NCBI RefSeq assembly: GCF_002929705.1
Contig: NZ_PJIN01000001.1
Coordinates: 434,001-498,000, forward strand
Length of the DNA stretch: 64,000 nucleotides
Direction: 5' to 3'
Source of the DNA: Arthrobacter sp. N199823
GTDB taxonomy: Bacteria > Actinomycetota > Actinomycetes > Actinomycetales > Micrococcaceae
The notes beneath the pieces are model-generated. The model was given only the letters and a program-made list of their open reading frames with translations, was not told the DNA's origin and did not search any database. The position numbers and the translations under genes were made by a program. Below, in pieces: positions 18,544 to 27,155 of the stretch. Each line of letters begins with the position of its first letter. The stretch's first letter is position 1.

Positions 18544-18595
18544 CACGACGCCGGGTGGTGACCTTTCACAACAAAGGTCACCACCCGGCGTCGTG
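18544..18595 (+). terminator. Perfect 23-bp stem terminator after rpfB
   Basis: Arms 18544-18566 and 18573-18595 are exact complements around a CACAAC loop, 66 bp after the rpfB stop. No long T-run follows (GCTTCAT), typical of GC-rich actinobacterial terminators. It isolates rpfB from the rsmA promoter. Confidence 0.85.
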
Positions 18596-18641
18596 CTTCA
18601 TACCACCTCCCTACCGGTGCCACACGCGCTGACTTAGCAGA

Positions 18642-18647
18642 TACCAT
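18642..18647 (+). promoter_or_regulatory. -10 element of probable leaderless rsmA promoter
   Basis: TACCAT lies 6 nt before the GTG start at 18654. The ATG inside it is out of frame. Confidence 0.4.
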
Positions 18648-18653
18648 GGTTTC

Positions 18654-19532
18654 GTGACCTCCCCGCATCCCAGCCCCGCCACCCAGCCACTTCTGGGCGC
18701 CACCGAAATTCGCCGACTGGCCGAAGAAATCGGTGTGCGTCCCACTAAAACGCTGGGACAAAACTTTGTCATCGACGGCAACACCATCCGCCGTATTGTG
18801 GCAGCAGCCAATGTTGACCCCGGCGAAACCGTTTTGGAGGTGGGCCCGGGATTGGGCTCGCTGACTTTGGGTTTGCTCGATGCCGCTGCCCGTGTGGTGG
18901 CCGTTGAGATCGACCCCGTCCTGGCGGCCAAGCTGCCCTCCACCGTTGCTGCTTTTCGCCCGGAAAAGGCTGCCAACCTTGATGTGGTCCTCTCTGACGC
19001 CATGAGAGTCATGGAGCTCCCGGGCGAGCCCACAGCGTTGGTGGCGAATCTGCCCTACAACGTGGCCGTCCCCGTGGTGCTGCACCTCTTGGAACACTTC
19101 CCCTCGCTCAGGCATGGTCTGGTCATGGTTCAGGATGAGGTAGCGGACCGAATGGTTGCCGGACCTGGCTCCAAGACGTACGGCGTTCCCTCGGTCAAGG
19201 GCGCTTGGTACTCCAAGATGCGCAAGGCAGGCGTCATCGGCATGAACGTGTTTTGGCCGGCACCGAAGATTTCCTCCGGGCTGGTGGCTTTCACCCGCCA
19301 TGAACCGCCGGTGACAAGTGCCTCACGGGAAGAGGTTTTTGCCGTGATTGATGCCGCGTTTGCCCAACGCCGCAAGACCCTGCGCGCAGCTTTGGCGGGC
19401 TGGGCCGGTGGCGCTGCCGAGGCCGAGACCTACCTGCGCATGGCCGGTGTGGATCCCAGCGCCCGCGGCGAAGTCATTGATGTGGCGGCCTATGCCCGCA
19501 TTGCCGAAGCCAAACTTGGCATCACGGCCTAA
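18654..19532 (+). CDS. rsmA: 16S rRNA dimethyladenosine transferase
   Basis: A 292-residue enzyme (KsgA) that dimethylates two adjacent adenines in the 3' hairpin of 16S rRNA late in 30S assembly. The N-terminal [11 protein letters not shown] is the family hallmark. The SAM-binding loop is EVGPGLGSL (62-70), and the catalytic motif NLPYNV (132-137) is intact. [15 protein letters not shown] and [13 protein letters not shown] are the substrate-binding and C-terminal blocks. GTG start immediately after a -10 hexamer. ispE starts 2 nt after its stop, so the two are co-expressed. Confidence 0.96.
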   Translation: MTSPHPSPATQPLLGATEIRRLAEEIGVRPTKTLGQNFVIDGNTIRRIVAAANVDPGETVLEVGPGLGSLTLGLLDAAARVVAVEIDPVLAAKLPSTVAAFRPEKAANLDVVLSDAMRVMELPGEPTALVANLPYNVAVPVVLHLLEHFPSLRHGLVMVQDEVADRMVAGPGSKTYGVPSVKGAWYSKMRKAGVIGMNVFWPAPKISSGLVAFTRHEPPVTSASREEVFAVIDAAFAQRRKTLRAALAGWAGGAAEAETYLRMAGVDPSARGEVIDVAAYARIAEAKLGITA

Positions 19533-19534
19533 GG

Positions 19535-20548
19535 ATGGAGTCCATGGAGTCGGCAGGCACAGCTCGGAACGGCAGCTTTGAGGCGCTCTCCGAGCCCTTG
19601 TGGCAGCCGGAACCACGCCGGGTCAAGGTCCGCGCCCCTGGCAAGATCAACGCCTTCTTTCAGGTCGGGCCGCTGCGATCTGACGGCTATCACGCCGTCG
19701 CCAGTACCTATCTGGCCGTTTCACGCTACGAAGAAGTAGCAGCCACGGCCCGGTCTGGCACGCTGCCTACGGACATCACCGTCTCCGTCAGCTCCGCGAG
19801 CTCCTTGACGCCTGAACAGCTTGCCTCGATTCCACTGGACGGCAGTAATCTGGTGGTCAAGGCTGCGTTGCTCGTGGCCGACATCGCCGAGAAGCCCTGT
19901 GGTCTGCATCTGGAAATTACCAAGCACGTGCCCATCGCAGGCGGCATGGGCGGTGGTTCAGCTGATGCTGCCGCCACGCTCGTGGCCTGTGACGCGCTCT
20001 GGCACACTGGGCTCTCCCGCGAGGAATTGGCCCAGCTAGGGTCCGAGCTCGGCGCGGACGTGCCGTTCGCGCTCATGGGGGGTGCCGCCGTCGGGCTTGG
20101 CATTGGGGATGAGCTCACGGCAGCACTTGCGCCAACGCCGCTCCATTGGGTTCTGGTGCCAGCGGAGTTTGGTCTGTCCACGCCAGTGGTTTATGGGACG
20201 CTGGATACCTTGCGTGAGGCTGGCGGCATCCAGGCCGATGAGCCGGTGCAGGTTGAGGCGGGAGTCTTGGCGGCCTTGCGGGCCGGGGATGCGCAGGCTC
20301 TGGCGCCGTGGCTCCACAACGATCTGCAGACAGCTGCCGAGAACCTGGCTCCGTCACTGACCGCAGTGCTGGCGCAGGGGACGGCGTTGGGTGCGCTGGC
20401 GGCGATCGTCTCCGGATCCGGTCCCACCCTGGCGTTCCTTGCCGCAGACACCGCGCATGCGCAGGATTTGGCGGCAGCGTTGGGCGATCGCGGACACCGT
20501 GCGTGGCCCGTTGAGGGTCCCGTGCACGGCGCACACATCATTTTGTAA
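19535..20548 (+). CDS. ispE: 4-diphosphocytidyl-2-C-methyl-D-erythritol kinase
   Basis: A 337-residue GHMP kinase of the MEP isoprenoid pathway, phosphorylating CDP-methylerythritol on its 2-hydroxyl. Motif 1 is VRAPGKINAFFQVGPLRSDG, motif 2 the ATP loop PIAGGMGGGSADAAAT (133-148), and motif 3 IVSGSGPTLAFLA near the end. An ATG at 19544 with GGATGGAG in front is an alternative start to 19535; the first 28 residues are not conserved in either case. Tightly linked to rsmA, as in mycobacteria. Isoprenoid units made here also feed the undecaprenyl carrier used by the polysaccharide locus. Confidence 0.95.
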   Translation: MESMESAGTARNGSFEALSEPLWQPEPRRVKVRAPGKINAFFQVGPLRSDGYHAVASTYLAVSRYEEVAATARSGTLPTDITVSVSSASSLTPEQLASIPLDGSNLVVKAALLVADIAEKPCGLHLEITKHVPIAGGMGGGSADAAATLVACDALWHTGLSREELAQLGSELGADVPFALMGGAAVGLGIGDELTAALAPTPLHWVLVPAEFGLSTPVVYGTLDTLREAGGIQADEPVQVEAGVLAALRAGDAQALAPWLHNDLQTAAENLAPSLTAVLAQGTALGALAAIVSGSGPTLAFLAADTAHAQDLAAALGDRGHRAWPVEGPVHGAHIIL

Positions 20549-20581
20549 CTTGATAAAAACGTAAAAAGAAAGTGGTACCAC

Positions 20582-22372
20582 GTGGCTCATTTGCTGGGCG
20601 GGGAGAACCTCAGTGTCTCCTTCGCTACCCGAACCGTGCTCGACGGCGTCAGCGTCGGCCTTGAAGAAGGGGACCGTATTGGCATTGTGGGCCGCAACGG
20701 TGATGGCAAGTCCACACTGATGCGCCTGCTGGCCGGCCGCCAAACCGCCGATTCTGGCCGCGTCACCGTGCGCGGTGGCGTCCAGGTCAGCTACCTAGAC
20801 CAGACGGACGTGCTGGACGGCGATGACACCGTGGGCTTCGCGATTGTGGGCGAGGCCGCCGATCACGAGTGGGCCTCCAACCCCAAGATTCGCGAGATCA
20901 TGGGCGCCTTGGTGGGCGAGGTTGATTGGCATGCCAACATCCACACGCTCTCCGGTGGCCAGAAGCGCCGTGTGGCTCTGGCCAAGCTGCTCATTGGCGA
21001 TGACGATGTCATTATGCTCGATGAGCCCACCAACCACCTCGATGTGGAAGGTGTCGCCTGGCTGGCACGGCACCTCAAGGCGCGCTGGCGTGCCAATGAA
21101 GGCGCCTTTGTGGTGGTCACCCACGATCGCTGGTTCCTTGATGAAGTGTGTACCCGTACCTGGGAAGTTCATGACGGCACCATTGACCCGTTCGACGGCG
21201 GTTACGCCGCCTATGTTTTGGCCCGCGCCGAGCGTGACCGGTCGGCAGCCGTCGTGGAATCCAAGCGTGTGCAGCTGGTCAAGAAGGAACTGGCGTGGCT
21301 GCGCCGCGGCGCACCTGCGCGAACGGCCAAGCCCAAGTTCCGCATTGAGGCTGCCAATGAACTGATTGCCGATGTTCCTGAGCCCCGCGATTCCGTGGCG
21401 CTGTCCAAGATGGCCACTGCGCGTCTGGGCAAGGACGTCATTGACTTAGAAAACGTCTCCCTGACCATCGGCGAGGGCGAGAGTGCCAAGAACCTGTTCA
21501 ACAACATCACCTTGCGCCTGGCGCCGGGGGAGCGGCTGGGGCTGGTCGGCGTCAATGGTGCTGGCAAGACCACCTTGCTGCGCCTGCTCAACGGTGAGGT
21601 CGAGCCCTCGTCCGGGAAGATGAAGACCGGTTCCACTGTCAAGACCGCCGTGCTGACGCAGGAAGTGCGTGAGCTGGACGATGTCCTGACCATGCGAGTC
21701 GTGGAGGTCATCGAGCGGGAGAAGCGCTCCTTTGAAGTGGCTGGCAAGGAGATGAGCGCTGGCCAGCTCGTGGAGCAGCTCGGTTTCACCAAGGAAAAGC
21801 AGTGGACCATGGTCAAGGACCTCTCCGGTGGTGAGCGCCGCCGCCTGCAGCTGCTGCGACTGCTGGTGGGAGAGCCCAACGTGCTCATGCTCGATGAGCC
21901 CACCAATGACCTGGATACGGACACTTTGGCCGCCGTGGAGGACGTGCTCGATGGCTGGCCGGGCACGCTCGTGGTGGTCTCGCACGATCGGTACTTGCTG
22001 GAGCGTGTCACCGATCACCAGATGGCGTTGCTGGGCGACGGTAAGATCCGTGGCCTGGTCAGGGGCGTTGACGAGTACTTGGAGCTGCGCGAAAACGCCG
22101 GCCTGTCGCCTTCCTCTGGTGCCCCCAGCGCGGCTCCGGCTCCGTCCGGTCCCACCGAGGGCCAGAAGCGCGATGCTCGCAAGGTGCTGAACCGTCTGGA
22201 GCGTCAGCTGGGCAAGAACTCGGCCGCTGATGCCAAGATTCATGAGCAGATGGCCGCGAACGTGGGCAACTACGACGTCCTGGGCGATCTCCAGACGAAG
22301 CTGGCCAAGCTTGCCGACGAGCGCCAGGGCATGGAACTCGAGTGGCTGCAGGCGTCAGAGATCCTGGAGTAA
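20582..22372 (+). CDS. ABC-F family ATPase
   Basis: A 596-residue soluble protein with two ATP-binding cassettes and no membrane segments. Cassette 1: Walker A GRNGDGKSTLM, signature LSGGQKRRVALA, Walker B VIMLDEPTNHLD. Cassette 2: GVNGAGKTTLLRLL, LSGGERRRLQLL, VLMLDEPTNDLD. The linker between them is basic (KELAWLRRGAPARTAKPKFRI) and a charged tail with coiled-coil character ends the protein, as in Uup-like ABC-F factors that act on the ribosome. GTG start at 20582. Located 33 bp after ispE in the same direction. Whether it gives antibiotic protection or has a housekeeping role cannot be told from sequence. Confidence 0.9.
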   Translation: MAHLLGGENLSVSFATRTVLDGVSVGLEEGDRIGIVGRNGDGKSTLMRLLAGRQTADSGRVTVRGGVQVSYLDQTDVLDGDDTVGFAIVGEAADHEWASNPKIREIMGALVGEVDWHANIHTLSGGQKRRVALAKLLIGDDDVIMLDEPTNHLDVEGVAWLARHLKARWRANEGAFVVVTHDRWFLDEVCTRTWEVHDGTIDPFDGGYAAYVLARAERDRSAAVVESKRVQLVKKELAWLRRGAPARTAKPKFRIEAANELIADVPEPRDSVALSKMATARLGKDVIDLENVSLTIGEGESAKNLFNNITLRLAPGERLGLVGVNGAGKTTLLRLLNGEVEPSSGKMKTGSTVKTAVLTQEVRELDDVLTMRVVEVIEREKRSFEVAGKEMSAGQLVEQLGFTKEKQWTMVKDLSGGERRRLQLLRLLVGEPNVLMLDEPTNDLDTDTLAAVEDVLDGWPGTLVVVSHDRYLLERVTDHQMALLGDGKIRGLVRGVDEYLELRENAGLSPSSGAPSAAPAPSGPTEGQKRDARKVLNRLERQLGKNSAADAKIHEQMAANVGNYDVLGDLQTKLAKLADERQGMELEWLQASEILE

Positions 22373-22444
22373 GCCCCTGCTTGTGTCGGCACTGCGCTGA
22401 CGTGCTTGTGTCTGACCTGCCCTGAGCCTGCTTGTGCCTTGAGC

Positions 22445-22475
22445 CTGCGCACCGTTGTTCCTTAACGGTGCGCAG
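22445..22475 (+). terminator. Hairpin terminator after the ABC-F gene
   Basis: CTGCGCACCGTT and its exact complement AACGGTGCGCAG (12 bp) surround a GTTCCTT loop, with no T-run. The preceding 70 bp contain three imperfect copies of GCTTGTG(T/C)C. Confidence 0.7.
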
Positions 22476-22851
22476 CTCCAAGAGTGGCGCCTCTGGGCCT
22501 TTCACGAGCAGGATTTTCCCCCGCGAGCACAGCCTGTGGCAGAGCTCTGCCGGGATGCTTGGCCCACCTTGATGCGCTGGTGGATGGCCAACTGGGGCTT
22601 GAAAATGACTGTCACGACTGCCATGACCAACTGTCACCAAATGAGTAGGCGTGGCACGCGGGCCGTCGCCGTGGCAGCGTGCTGATGATCGAAAACGTGC
22701 CAACAAGCTGTTTGGGCGTTCCCGACAGTGTGAGCTTTGACACTCGATGGCGTCAAATTGGGTGGCGATGGAGGTCTCAACTCGCGCAACATGCCATGGC
22801 CGTGGCACACTATATTCTCGTGAGCTTCCAGCGAGAGCGGGAAGTGCATGG
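22476..22851. other. Spacer before the tRNA gene
   Basis: I support no gene here. TATATT at 22811-22816 is a plausible -10 for the tRNA, about 36 nt upstream of its 5' end; a matching -35 is not obvious. TTTGACA occurs at 22735-22741 but is too far away. Confidence 0.4.
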
Positions 22852-22923
22852 TCCGCTCTGGTGTAACGGCAGCACCCCAGCCTTTGGAGCTGTGGAGTAC
22901 AGGTTCGAATCCTGTGGGCGGAA
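22852..22923 (+). tRNA. tRNA-Gln (anticodon TTG)
   Basis: 72 nt fold as a cloverleaf: acceptor TCCGCTC with GGGCGGA, D-arm GTG...CAC, anticodon stem CCAGC/GCTGT with loop CTTTGGA (anticodon TTG, positions 34-36), variable GGAGT, and T-arm ACAGG-TTCGAAT-CCTGT, discriminator A. The outermost anticodon-stem pair is a C-T mismatch. No CCA is encoded. It lies just upstream of glmU. Confidence 0.9.
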
Positions 22924-23031
22924 CCGTAGTTGAAAATAAATCAGGCTTGCGGGCTGAGCAGGTACCATGGATGTTGTTTCCCATTGCGTACGTTTTGAAA
23001 CGGACTATGGTCCGGGCAGGAGTGCCACTTA

Positions 23032-24495
23032 GTGAGCCCCCAAGAAATCCCCTCCAACAACCCGGCAGCTGTGATTGTCCTGGCCGCCGGTGCGGGCACG
23101 CGGATGAAATCACGCACACCCAAGATCCTGCACACCATCGGTGGCATTTCTATGGTTGGCCATGCACTGGCAGCGGCGAAGGGTCTGCACCCCGCCAAGC
23201 TGGCCGTTGTGGTTCGCCACGAACGCGAGCTCGTCGCTGCCCACATCGCCGAACTGGACGGCACTGCAGACATTGTTGATCAGGATGAGGTTCCAGGCAC
23301 CGGCCGCGCCGTTCAGCAGGCCCTCGAAGCACTGGATGCTCAGGCACCTGTCGAAGGCACAGTAGTTGTCACCTACGGCGATGTTCCACTGTTGACCAGT
23401 GAACTGCTGACAGAACTCGTCGCCACGCACAACGCAGATTCCAATGCCGTCACCGTGCTGACAGCCGTGCTCGACGACGCCGCAGGCTATGGCCGCATCC
23501 TCCGCGATGCCTCCGACGGAACTGTTCTAGGCATCCGCGAGCACAAGGATGCCACGGAGGAAGAGCGCCAGATCCGTGAGATCAACTCCGGAATCTACGC
23601 CTTCGACGCCGCCGTCCTGCGCACCGCGCTGCAAAGCGTCACCACGGATAACAACCAGGGTGAGATGTACCTCACCGATGTTCTTTCCTTGGCGAGGAAC
23701 GACGGCGGCCGCGTCGCCGCAGTCTCCACCACCGACCGCTGGCAGGTGGAAGGCGCCAACGATCGCGTACAGCTCGCTGCCCTGGGCACCGAGCATAACC
23801 GCCGCATCGTGGAAGGTTGGATGCGCGCTGGCGTGAGCATTATCGACCCCGCCACCACGTGGATCGACTCCACAGTGGTACTGGACGAAGACGTCACCAT
23901 CCTGCCCGGCACCCAGCTGCACGGCACCACCACAGTGGCGCGTGACGCCGTCGTGGGTCCCGATTCAACGCTGACCAACGTGCAGATCGCCGAGGGCGCG
24001 GAGGTCACCCGCACCCACGGAAGCGGTGCCATCATCGGCGCGGGCGCGCATGTAGGCCCGTTCACCTACCTTCGTCCGGGCACCGTCTTGGGCGCCGACG
24101 GAAAGATTGGCGCGTTCTACGAAACCAAGAACGTCACCATCGGCCGCGGCTCCAAGCTCTCCCACCTCGGCTACGCCGGCGACGCTGAAATTGGCGAGGA
24201 CACCAACATTGGCTGCGGCAACATCACAGCCAACTTTGACGGCGTGAACAAGCACCGCACAGTGATCGGCTCGGGCGTCCGCACAGGTTCCAACACAGTG
24301 TTTGTCGCCCCAGTGACGGTTGGCGATGGTGCCTTCACCGGTGCCGGTGCCATCGTTCGCAAGGACGTGCCGGCTGGCGCGCTCAGCTTGACGGTGGCTC
24401 CGCAGCGCAACGCCGAAGGCTGGACCACGGCGAACCGTCCCGGTAGCATCCCAGCCCAAGCGGCAGAGTCTGCTGCCGAAAACGCCAGCAACTAA
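23032..24495 (+). CDS. glmU: Bifunctional GlcNAc-1-P uridyltransferase / GlcN-1-P acetyltransferase
   Basis: A 487-residue two-domain enzyme making UDP-GlcNAc. N-terminal nucleotidyltransferase: VLAAGAGTRMKSRTPKILH (about 17-34), YGDVPLL, GIREHKDA and EINSGIYAFD. C-terminal left-handed beta-helix acetyltransferase: PFTYLRPGT, FYETKN, SHLGYAGDAEIGEDTNIGCG and NFDGVNKHRTVIG. GTG start at 23032 with GGCAGGAG about 8 nt upstream. UDP-GlcNAc is the precursor for peptidoglycan and a likely entry point for the amino sugars of the polysaccharide locus. prs follows 39 bp later in the same direction, a pair conserved in actinobacteria. Confidence 0.96.
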   Translation: MSPQEIPSNNPAAVIVLAAGAGTRMKSRTPKILHTIGGISMVGHALAAAKGLHPAKLAVVVRHERELVAAHIAELDGTADIVDQDEVPGTGRAVQQALEALDAQAPVEGTVVVTYGDVPLLTSELLTELVATHNADSNAVTVLTAVLDDAAGYGRILRDASDGTVLGIREHKDATEEERQIREINSGIYAFDAAVLRTALQSVTTDNNQGEMYLTDVLSLARNDGGRVAAVSTTDRWQVEGANDRVQLAALGTEHNRRIVEGWMRAGVSIIDPATTWIDSTVVLDEDVTILPGTQLHGTTTVARDAVVGPDSTLTNVQIAEGAEVTRTHGSGAIIGAGAHVGPFTYLRPGTVLGADGKIGAFYETKNVTIGRGSKLSHLGYAGDAEIGEDTNIGCGNITANFDGVNKHRTVIGSGVRTGSNTVFVAPVTVGDGAFTGAGAIVRKDVPAGALSLTVAPQRNAEGWTTANRPGSIPAQAAESAAENASN

Positions 24496-24534
24496 AACTT
24501 CTCACCTACTCCCACCACCGCGAGAAAGAACATA

Positions 24535-25515
24535 ATGAGCGAACTAAGTCATAACGTCGACAGAAAACTGGTCTTGGCTTCAGGCCGAGCGCACCCAGAG
24601 CTGGCCGAGGAAGTGGCGCGTTGCTTGAACACCGAGTTGCTGCCCATGTCGGCTTACGATTTCGCCAATGGTGAGATCTACGTTCGCTCGGGGGAGAGCG
24701 TTCGTGGCAAGGAAGTTTTCATCATTCAGGCGCACCCGGCACCGTTGAACAACTGGCTCATGGAGCAGCTGATCATGGTTGACTCCATGAAGCGCGCCTC
24801 TGCCGCCGCCATCACGGTGGTTGCACCGTTCTACCCGTACTCTCGCCAGGACAAGAAGGGCCGCGGCCGCGAGCCGATCTCGGCACGTCTGGTCGCTGAT
24901 CTGTACAAGACCGCTGGCGCCGACCGCATCATGAGCGTTGACTTGCACACCGCGCAGATCCAGGGCTTCTTCGACGGTCCCGTGGATCACTTGTTCGCGA
25001 TCCCGCTGTTGGCAGATCACATCCGCAACATTGTTGGGGACGACGACGTTACAGTCGTTTCGCCCGACACCGGCCGCGTGCGTGTGGCTGAGCAGTGGGC
25101 CGAGCGTTTGGGTGGCGCACCCTTGGCATTTGTTCACAAGTCGCGTGACCTCACGGTTCCGAACCAGGCTGTTTCCAAGACTGTTGTGGGACAGGTCGAG
25201 GGACGCACCTGCGTTTTGATCGATGACATGATCGACACCGGTGGAACCATTGCTGGCGCCGTACGCGTTCTCAAGGATGCCGGAGCCAAGGACGTCATTA
25301 TCGCAGCCACGCACGCCGTGTTCTCCGATCCTGCCGCCGAGCGCCTCGCCAACTGTGGCGCACGCGAGGTTGTTGTGACCAACACGCTGCCCATCCCGGA
25401 AGAGAAGCGTTTCCCCACGTTGACGGTGCTCTCCATTGCACCCCTGCTGGCACGTGCTATCAAGGAAGTCTTCGAGGACGGTTCCGTTACGAGCCTGTTC
25501 GACGGCGACGCCTAA
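24535..25515 (+). CDS. prs: Ribose-phosphate pyrophosphokinase
   Basis: A 326-residue PRPP synthetase (class I), supplying PRPP for nucleotides, His, Trp and decaprenylphosphoryl-ribose. It has the opening LVLASGRAHPELAEEVA, YSRQDKKGRGREPISARLVA, the ribose-5-P site VLIDDMIDTGGTIAGAV and the flag/hinge VSPDTGRVRVAEQWA. Length and all motifs are intact. ATG at 24535 preceded by GAGAAAG. Followed by a complex hairpin region that probably ends the glmU-prs transcript. Confidence 0.96.
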   Translation: MSELSHNVDRKLVLASGRAHPELAEEVARCLNTELLPMSAYDFANGEIYVRSGESVRGKEVFIIQAHPAPLNNWLMEQLIMVDSMKRASAAAITVVAPFYPYSRQDKKGRGREPISARLVADLYKTAGADRIMSVDLHTAQIQGFFDGPVDHLFAIPLLADHIRNIVGDDDVTVVSPDTGRVRVAEQWAERLGGAPLAFVHKSRDLTVPNQAVSKTVVGQVEGRTCVLIDDMIDTGGTIAGAVRVLKDAGAKDVIIAATHAVFSDPAAERLANCGAREVVVTNTLPIPEEKRFPTLTVLSIAPLLARAIKEVFEDGSVTSLFDGDA

Positions 25516-25540
25516 CCACCACTGGCTTTTAGCTTTCAAA

Positions 25541-25607
25541 CCAACGGCCGCTTCCCTTTGCTGGGAGGTGGCCGTTGGTGTTTCCGGCTCAAGGGAAGCG
25601 GCCGTTG
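25541..25607 (+). terminator. prs terminator region with two mutually exclusive hairpins
   Basis: CAACGGCCGCTTCCCTT (25542-25558) is the exact complement of AAGGGAAGCGGCCGTTG (25591-25607), a 17-bp stem. Its first half can instead pair with GGCCGTTGGTGTTT (25570-25583). Either hairpin could stop transcription about 30-90 nt after prs. Confidence 0.65.
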
Positions 25608-25738
25608 CTGTGTCCGGCTCTGCGCCCGAGGTGCGTTGTAGCTCGCCTCGCTGGCCGCCGCTGCCCGAACCTGTTGCCCACACGCCTTGCCCGTACAACC
25701 CGTCCGCCCTCTCGCCGCTGCCCGCCTTGCCCGAACCT

Positions 25739-25811
25739 TATGCGCCTGACTGCTCCTGAGTTTGGCGCATGGTCTCCCTGGCGCTGAACTGGGCACGGGC
25801 TCGGCGCATAA
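25739..25811. repeat. 73-bp dispersed palindromic repeat, copy R2
   Basis: TATGCGCCTGACTG...CTCGGCGCATAA. Same length and register as the copies at 8931 and 26838; shared fixed points are TATGCGC at the left, AGTT..GCGCATGGT in the centre and GGCGCATA at the right. It lies in the 448-bp spacer between prs and the second DUF559-like gene; the rest of that spacer shows no gene. Confidence 0.8.
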
Positions 25812-25828
25812 CAGCGTCTCAGCTACGG

Positions 25829-25863
25829 CATGCGCTGGATTCCGCCCTCAGCCAGGCGCATAA
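25829..25863. repeat. Partial copy of the 73-bp repeat
   Basis: CATGCGCTGG...CAGGCGCATAA, 35 bp, resembles one half-unit of the element (both ends present, centre missing), 17 bp after copy R2. Confidence 0.5.
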
Positions 25864-25963
25864 AGTAAGCCGTTGTCCCTCCACAGGCATCACCTAAGTC
25901 GGCTTATCCACAATCACGACGTCGGGGCTGTCGCGGCCGCCGTCCCGTGGGCACGCTAGGTAC

Positions 25964-26800
25964 ATGACACTTTCAGCAGCAGTAAAGAACCGGTCAGTGG
26001 CGGATGAAGTTGCTTGGTACGGCAAGGTTGCGAGAAGGAAAGACCTGCTGTCAAGGGGATGCACAGCCTGGAGCTTGAAGCAGGCCGTAGTGGCAGGAAT
26101 TATCAGTCAGATATGCCGTGGATATTATGCCCTGCCGGATGCTGATCCGTTGGATATCCATCTAGCACTGCATCAGGCGAGGCGGACATGTTTCACGAAG
26201 GCCGAGCAGCTGGGGTTGTGGGTCATTAAATCTCCCCTTCTTCCGCACGTTGCCGCAGCTCACGGCAGGCCAATTTCTGGGTGTGTGGTTCATAGAGTGA
26301 GTCGACCGCAAACCTTGATGGACATCCTGCGCCAATGCATCACATGTGGTTCCGAGGTAGATGGCTTAGCTGCGCTGGAATCTGCAGTCGTGCTCAAGAT
26401 GTGCACTATCCCTGAGCTTCGCGCCGAATTCACCAGACGCGAAGACACGGGTGCAAGGGCGATTATTGGCATGATTGATCCACAAGCCATGTCCATCGCA
26501 GAAACTGTGGCCAGATATTATCTGCGCCGGGCCGGCCTCAACGTCCAAGGCCAGTTTTACGTCAAAGGCGTTGGGCAGTTAGACCTCTTGGTTGAAGGCC
26601 TGCTGGGCGTGGAAACAGATGGTGAGACGTACCACAACACGGCGAGTGGATGGGCTGAGGATTTGAGGCGCGACAATCTACTGGTCATCAAAGGTTTGTG
26701 GTGCTTGCGCATTCCGGCGAAGATGGTGCTGGGGAGTCCAGATATCATGCTGAAATGGGTGCGTGAGGCGCTGGAAATGATCAGTTCCGCGCCACACTGA
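25964..26800 (+). CDS. AbiEi/DUF559-like protein (second family member)
   Basis: A 278-residue protein. The N-terminus has a winged-helix AbiEi-type look (RRKDLLSRGCTAWSLKQAVVAG then ICRGYYALPDADP). The C-terminal part has Vsr-like elements: ETVARYYLRRAGL, VGQLDLLVEGLLGVETDGETYHN and EDLRRDNLLVIKGLWCLRI, with the ordered Glu, Asp and Glu-x-Asp-Gly residues expected for a PD-(D/E)XK-like core. Third-position bias is weaker than in core genes and the gene stands alone, suggesting horizontal acquisition. No partner antitoxin is adjacent. Its last codons and stop lie within a sequence matching the right half of the dispersed 73-bp repeat. It is related in layout, not closely in sequence, to the protein at 2185-3126. 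Confidence 0.65.
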   Translation: MTLSAAVKNRSVADEVAWYGKVARRKDLLSRGCTAWSLKQAVVAGIISQICRGYYALPDADPLDIHLALHQARRTCFTKAEQLGLWVIKSPLLPHVAAAHGRPISGCVVHRVSRPQTLMDILRQCITCGSEVDGLAALESAVVLKMCTIPELRAEFTRREDTGARAIIGMIDPQAMSIAETVARYYLRRAGLNVQGQFYVKGVGQLDLLVEGLLGVETDGETYHNTASGWAEDLRRDNLLVIKGLWCLRIPAKMVLGSPDIMLKWVREALEMISSAPH

Positions 26801-26820
26801 AGAAGCAATCCGGCGCATAA
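26789..26820. repeat. Right-half copy of the 73-bp repeat overlapping a gene end
   Basis: GCGCCACACTGA...CGGCGCATAA (32 bp) aligns without gaps with the right half of R3 (GCGCCAAACTGG...CGGCGCATAG). It contains the TGA stop of the DUF559-like gene. Confidence 0.55.
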
Positions 26821-26837
26821 GATCACTTAAATTCCGC

Positions 26838-26910
26838 TATGCGCCATACTGCAAGTGAGTTCATCGCATGGTGTTCCCTGCGCCAAACTGGGCTGCGGTT
26901 CGGCGCATAG
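26838..26910. repeat. 73-bp dispersed palindromic repeat, copy R3
   Basis: TATGCGCCATACTG...TTCGGCGCATAG, third full copy, 17 bp downstream of the right-half fragment. Between it and the rplY promoter (26911-27000) no other feature is seen. Confidence 0.8.
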
Positions 26911-27006
26911 GTGTTCCGGAGCCCGGGCGCGGCAATCCGCAGCCGCCCGAGCAGCTGCCTGAGCGCTCCACCCGCCCCGTTGCACGCTGCCAACGCGCCA
27001 GTCTGC

Positions 27007-27012
27007 TAAACT
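27007..27012 (+). promoter_or_regulatory. Candidate -10 of the rplY promoter
   Basis: TAAACT matches the actinobacterial vegetative consensus; a TTGCAC at 26980 is a weak -35 candidate with a long 21-nt spacer. Transcription from here gives a leader of about 137 nt. Confidence 0.4.
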
Positions 27013-27075
27013 AGTCCAGTAAACCTTGGCGAGGGATGCCCACCTAGTGAGTATCCGTGATCGACTGGGTCTCGC

Positions 27076-27154
27076 AGCTCCTGACTTTCATGTTGTGGAT
27101 TGTGTTGACCTGTTTAGTCCACGCCCACCCCCTATGAAATGAAGGAGCTTTTTT
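27076..27154 (+). promoter_or_regulatory. rplY leader hairpin: terminator-like and masking the ribosome site
   Basis: AGCTCCTGACTTTCAT (27076-27091) can pair with ATGAAATGAAGGAGCT (27134-27149): 7 bp, a 3x3 internal loop, then 6 bp. An inner stem GTGGAT/GTCCAC (27095-27100 with 27117-27122) stacks inside. Five further T residues (27150-27154) follow, and the GAAGGAG ribosome site is inside the outer stem. Confidence 0.55.
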
Positions 27155-27155
27155 C

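Noticed and set aside
22502-22624. 40-residue reverse-strand frame in the ABC-F to tRNA spacer
   Set aside because: No ribosome site, no recognisable motif and too short to support on codon bias alone.
24580-25698. 372-codon reverse frame over prs
   Set aside because: Antisense shadow; prs motifs are complete on the plus strand.
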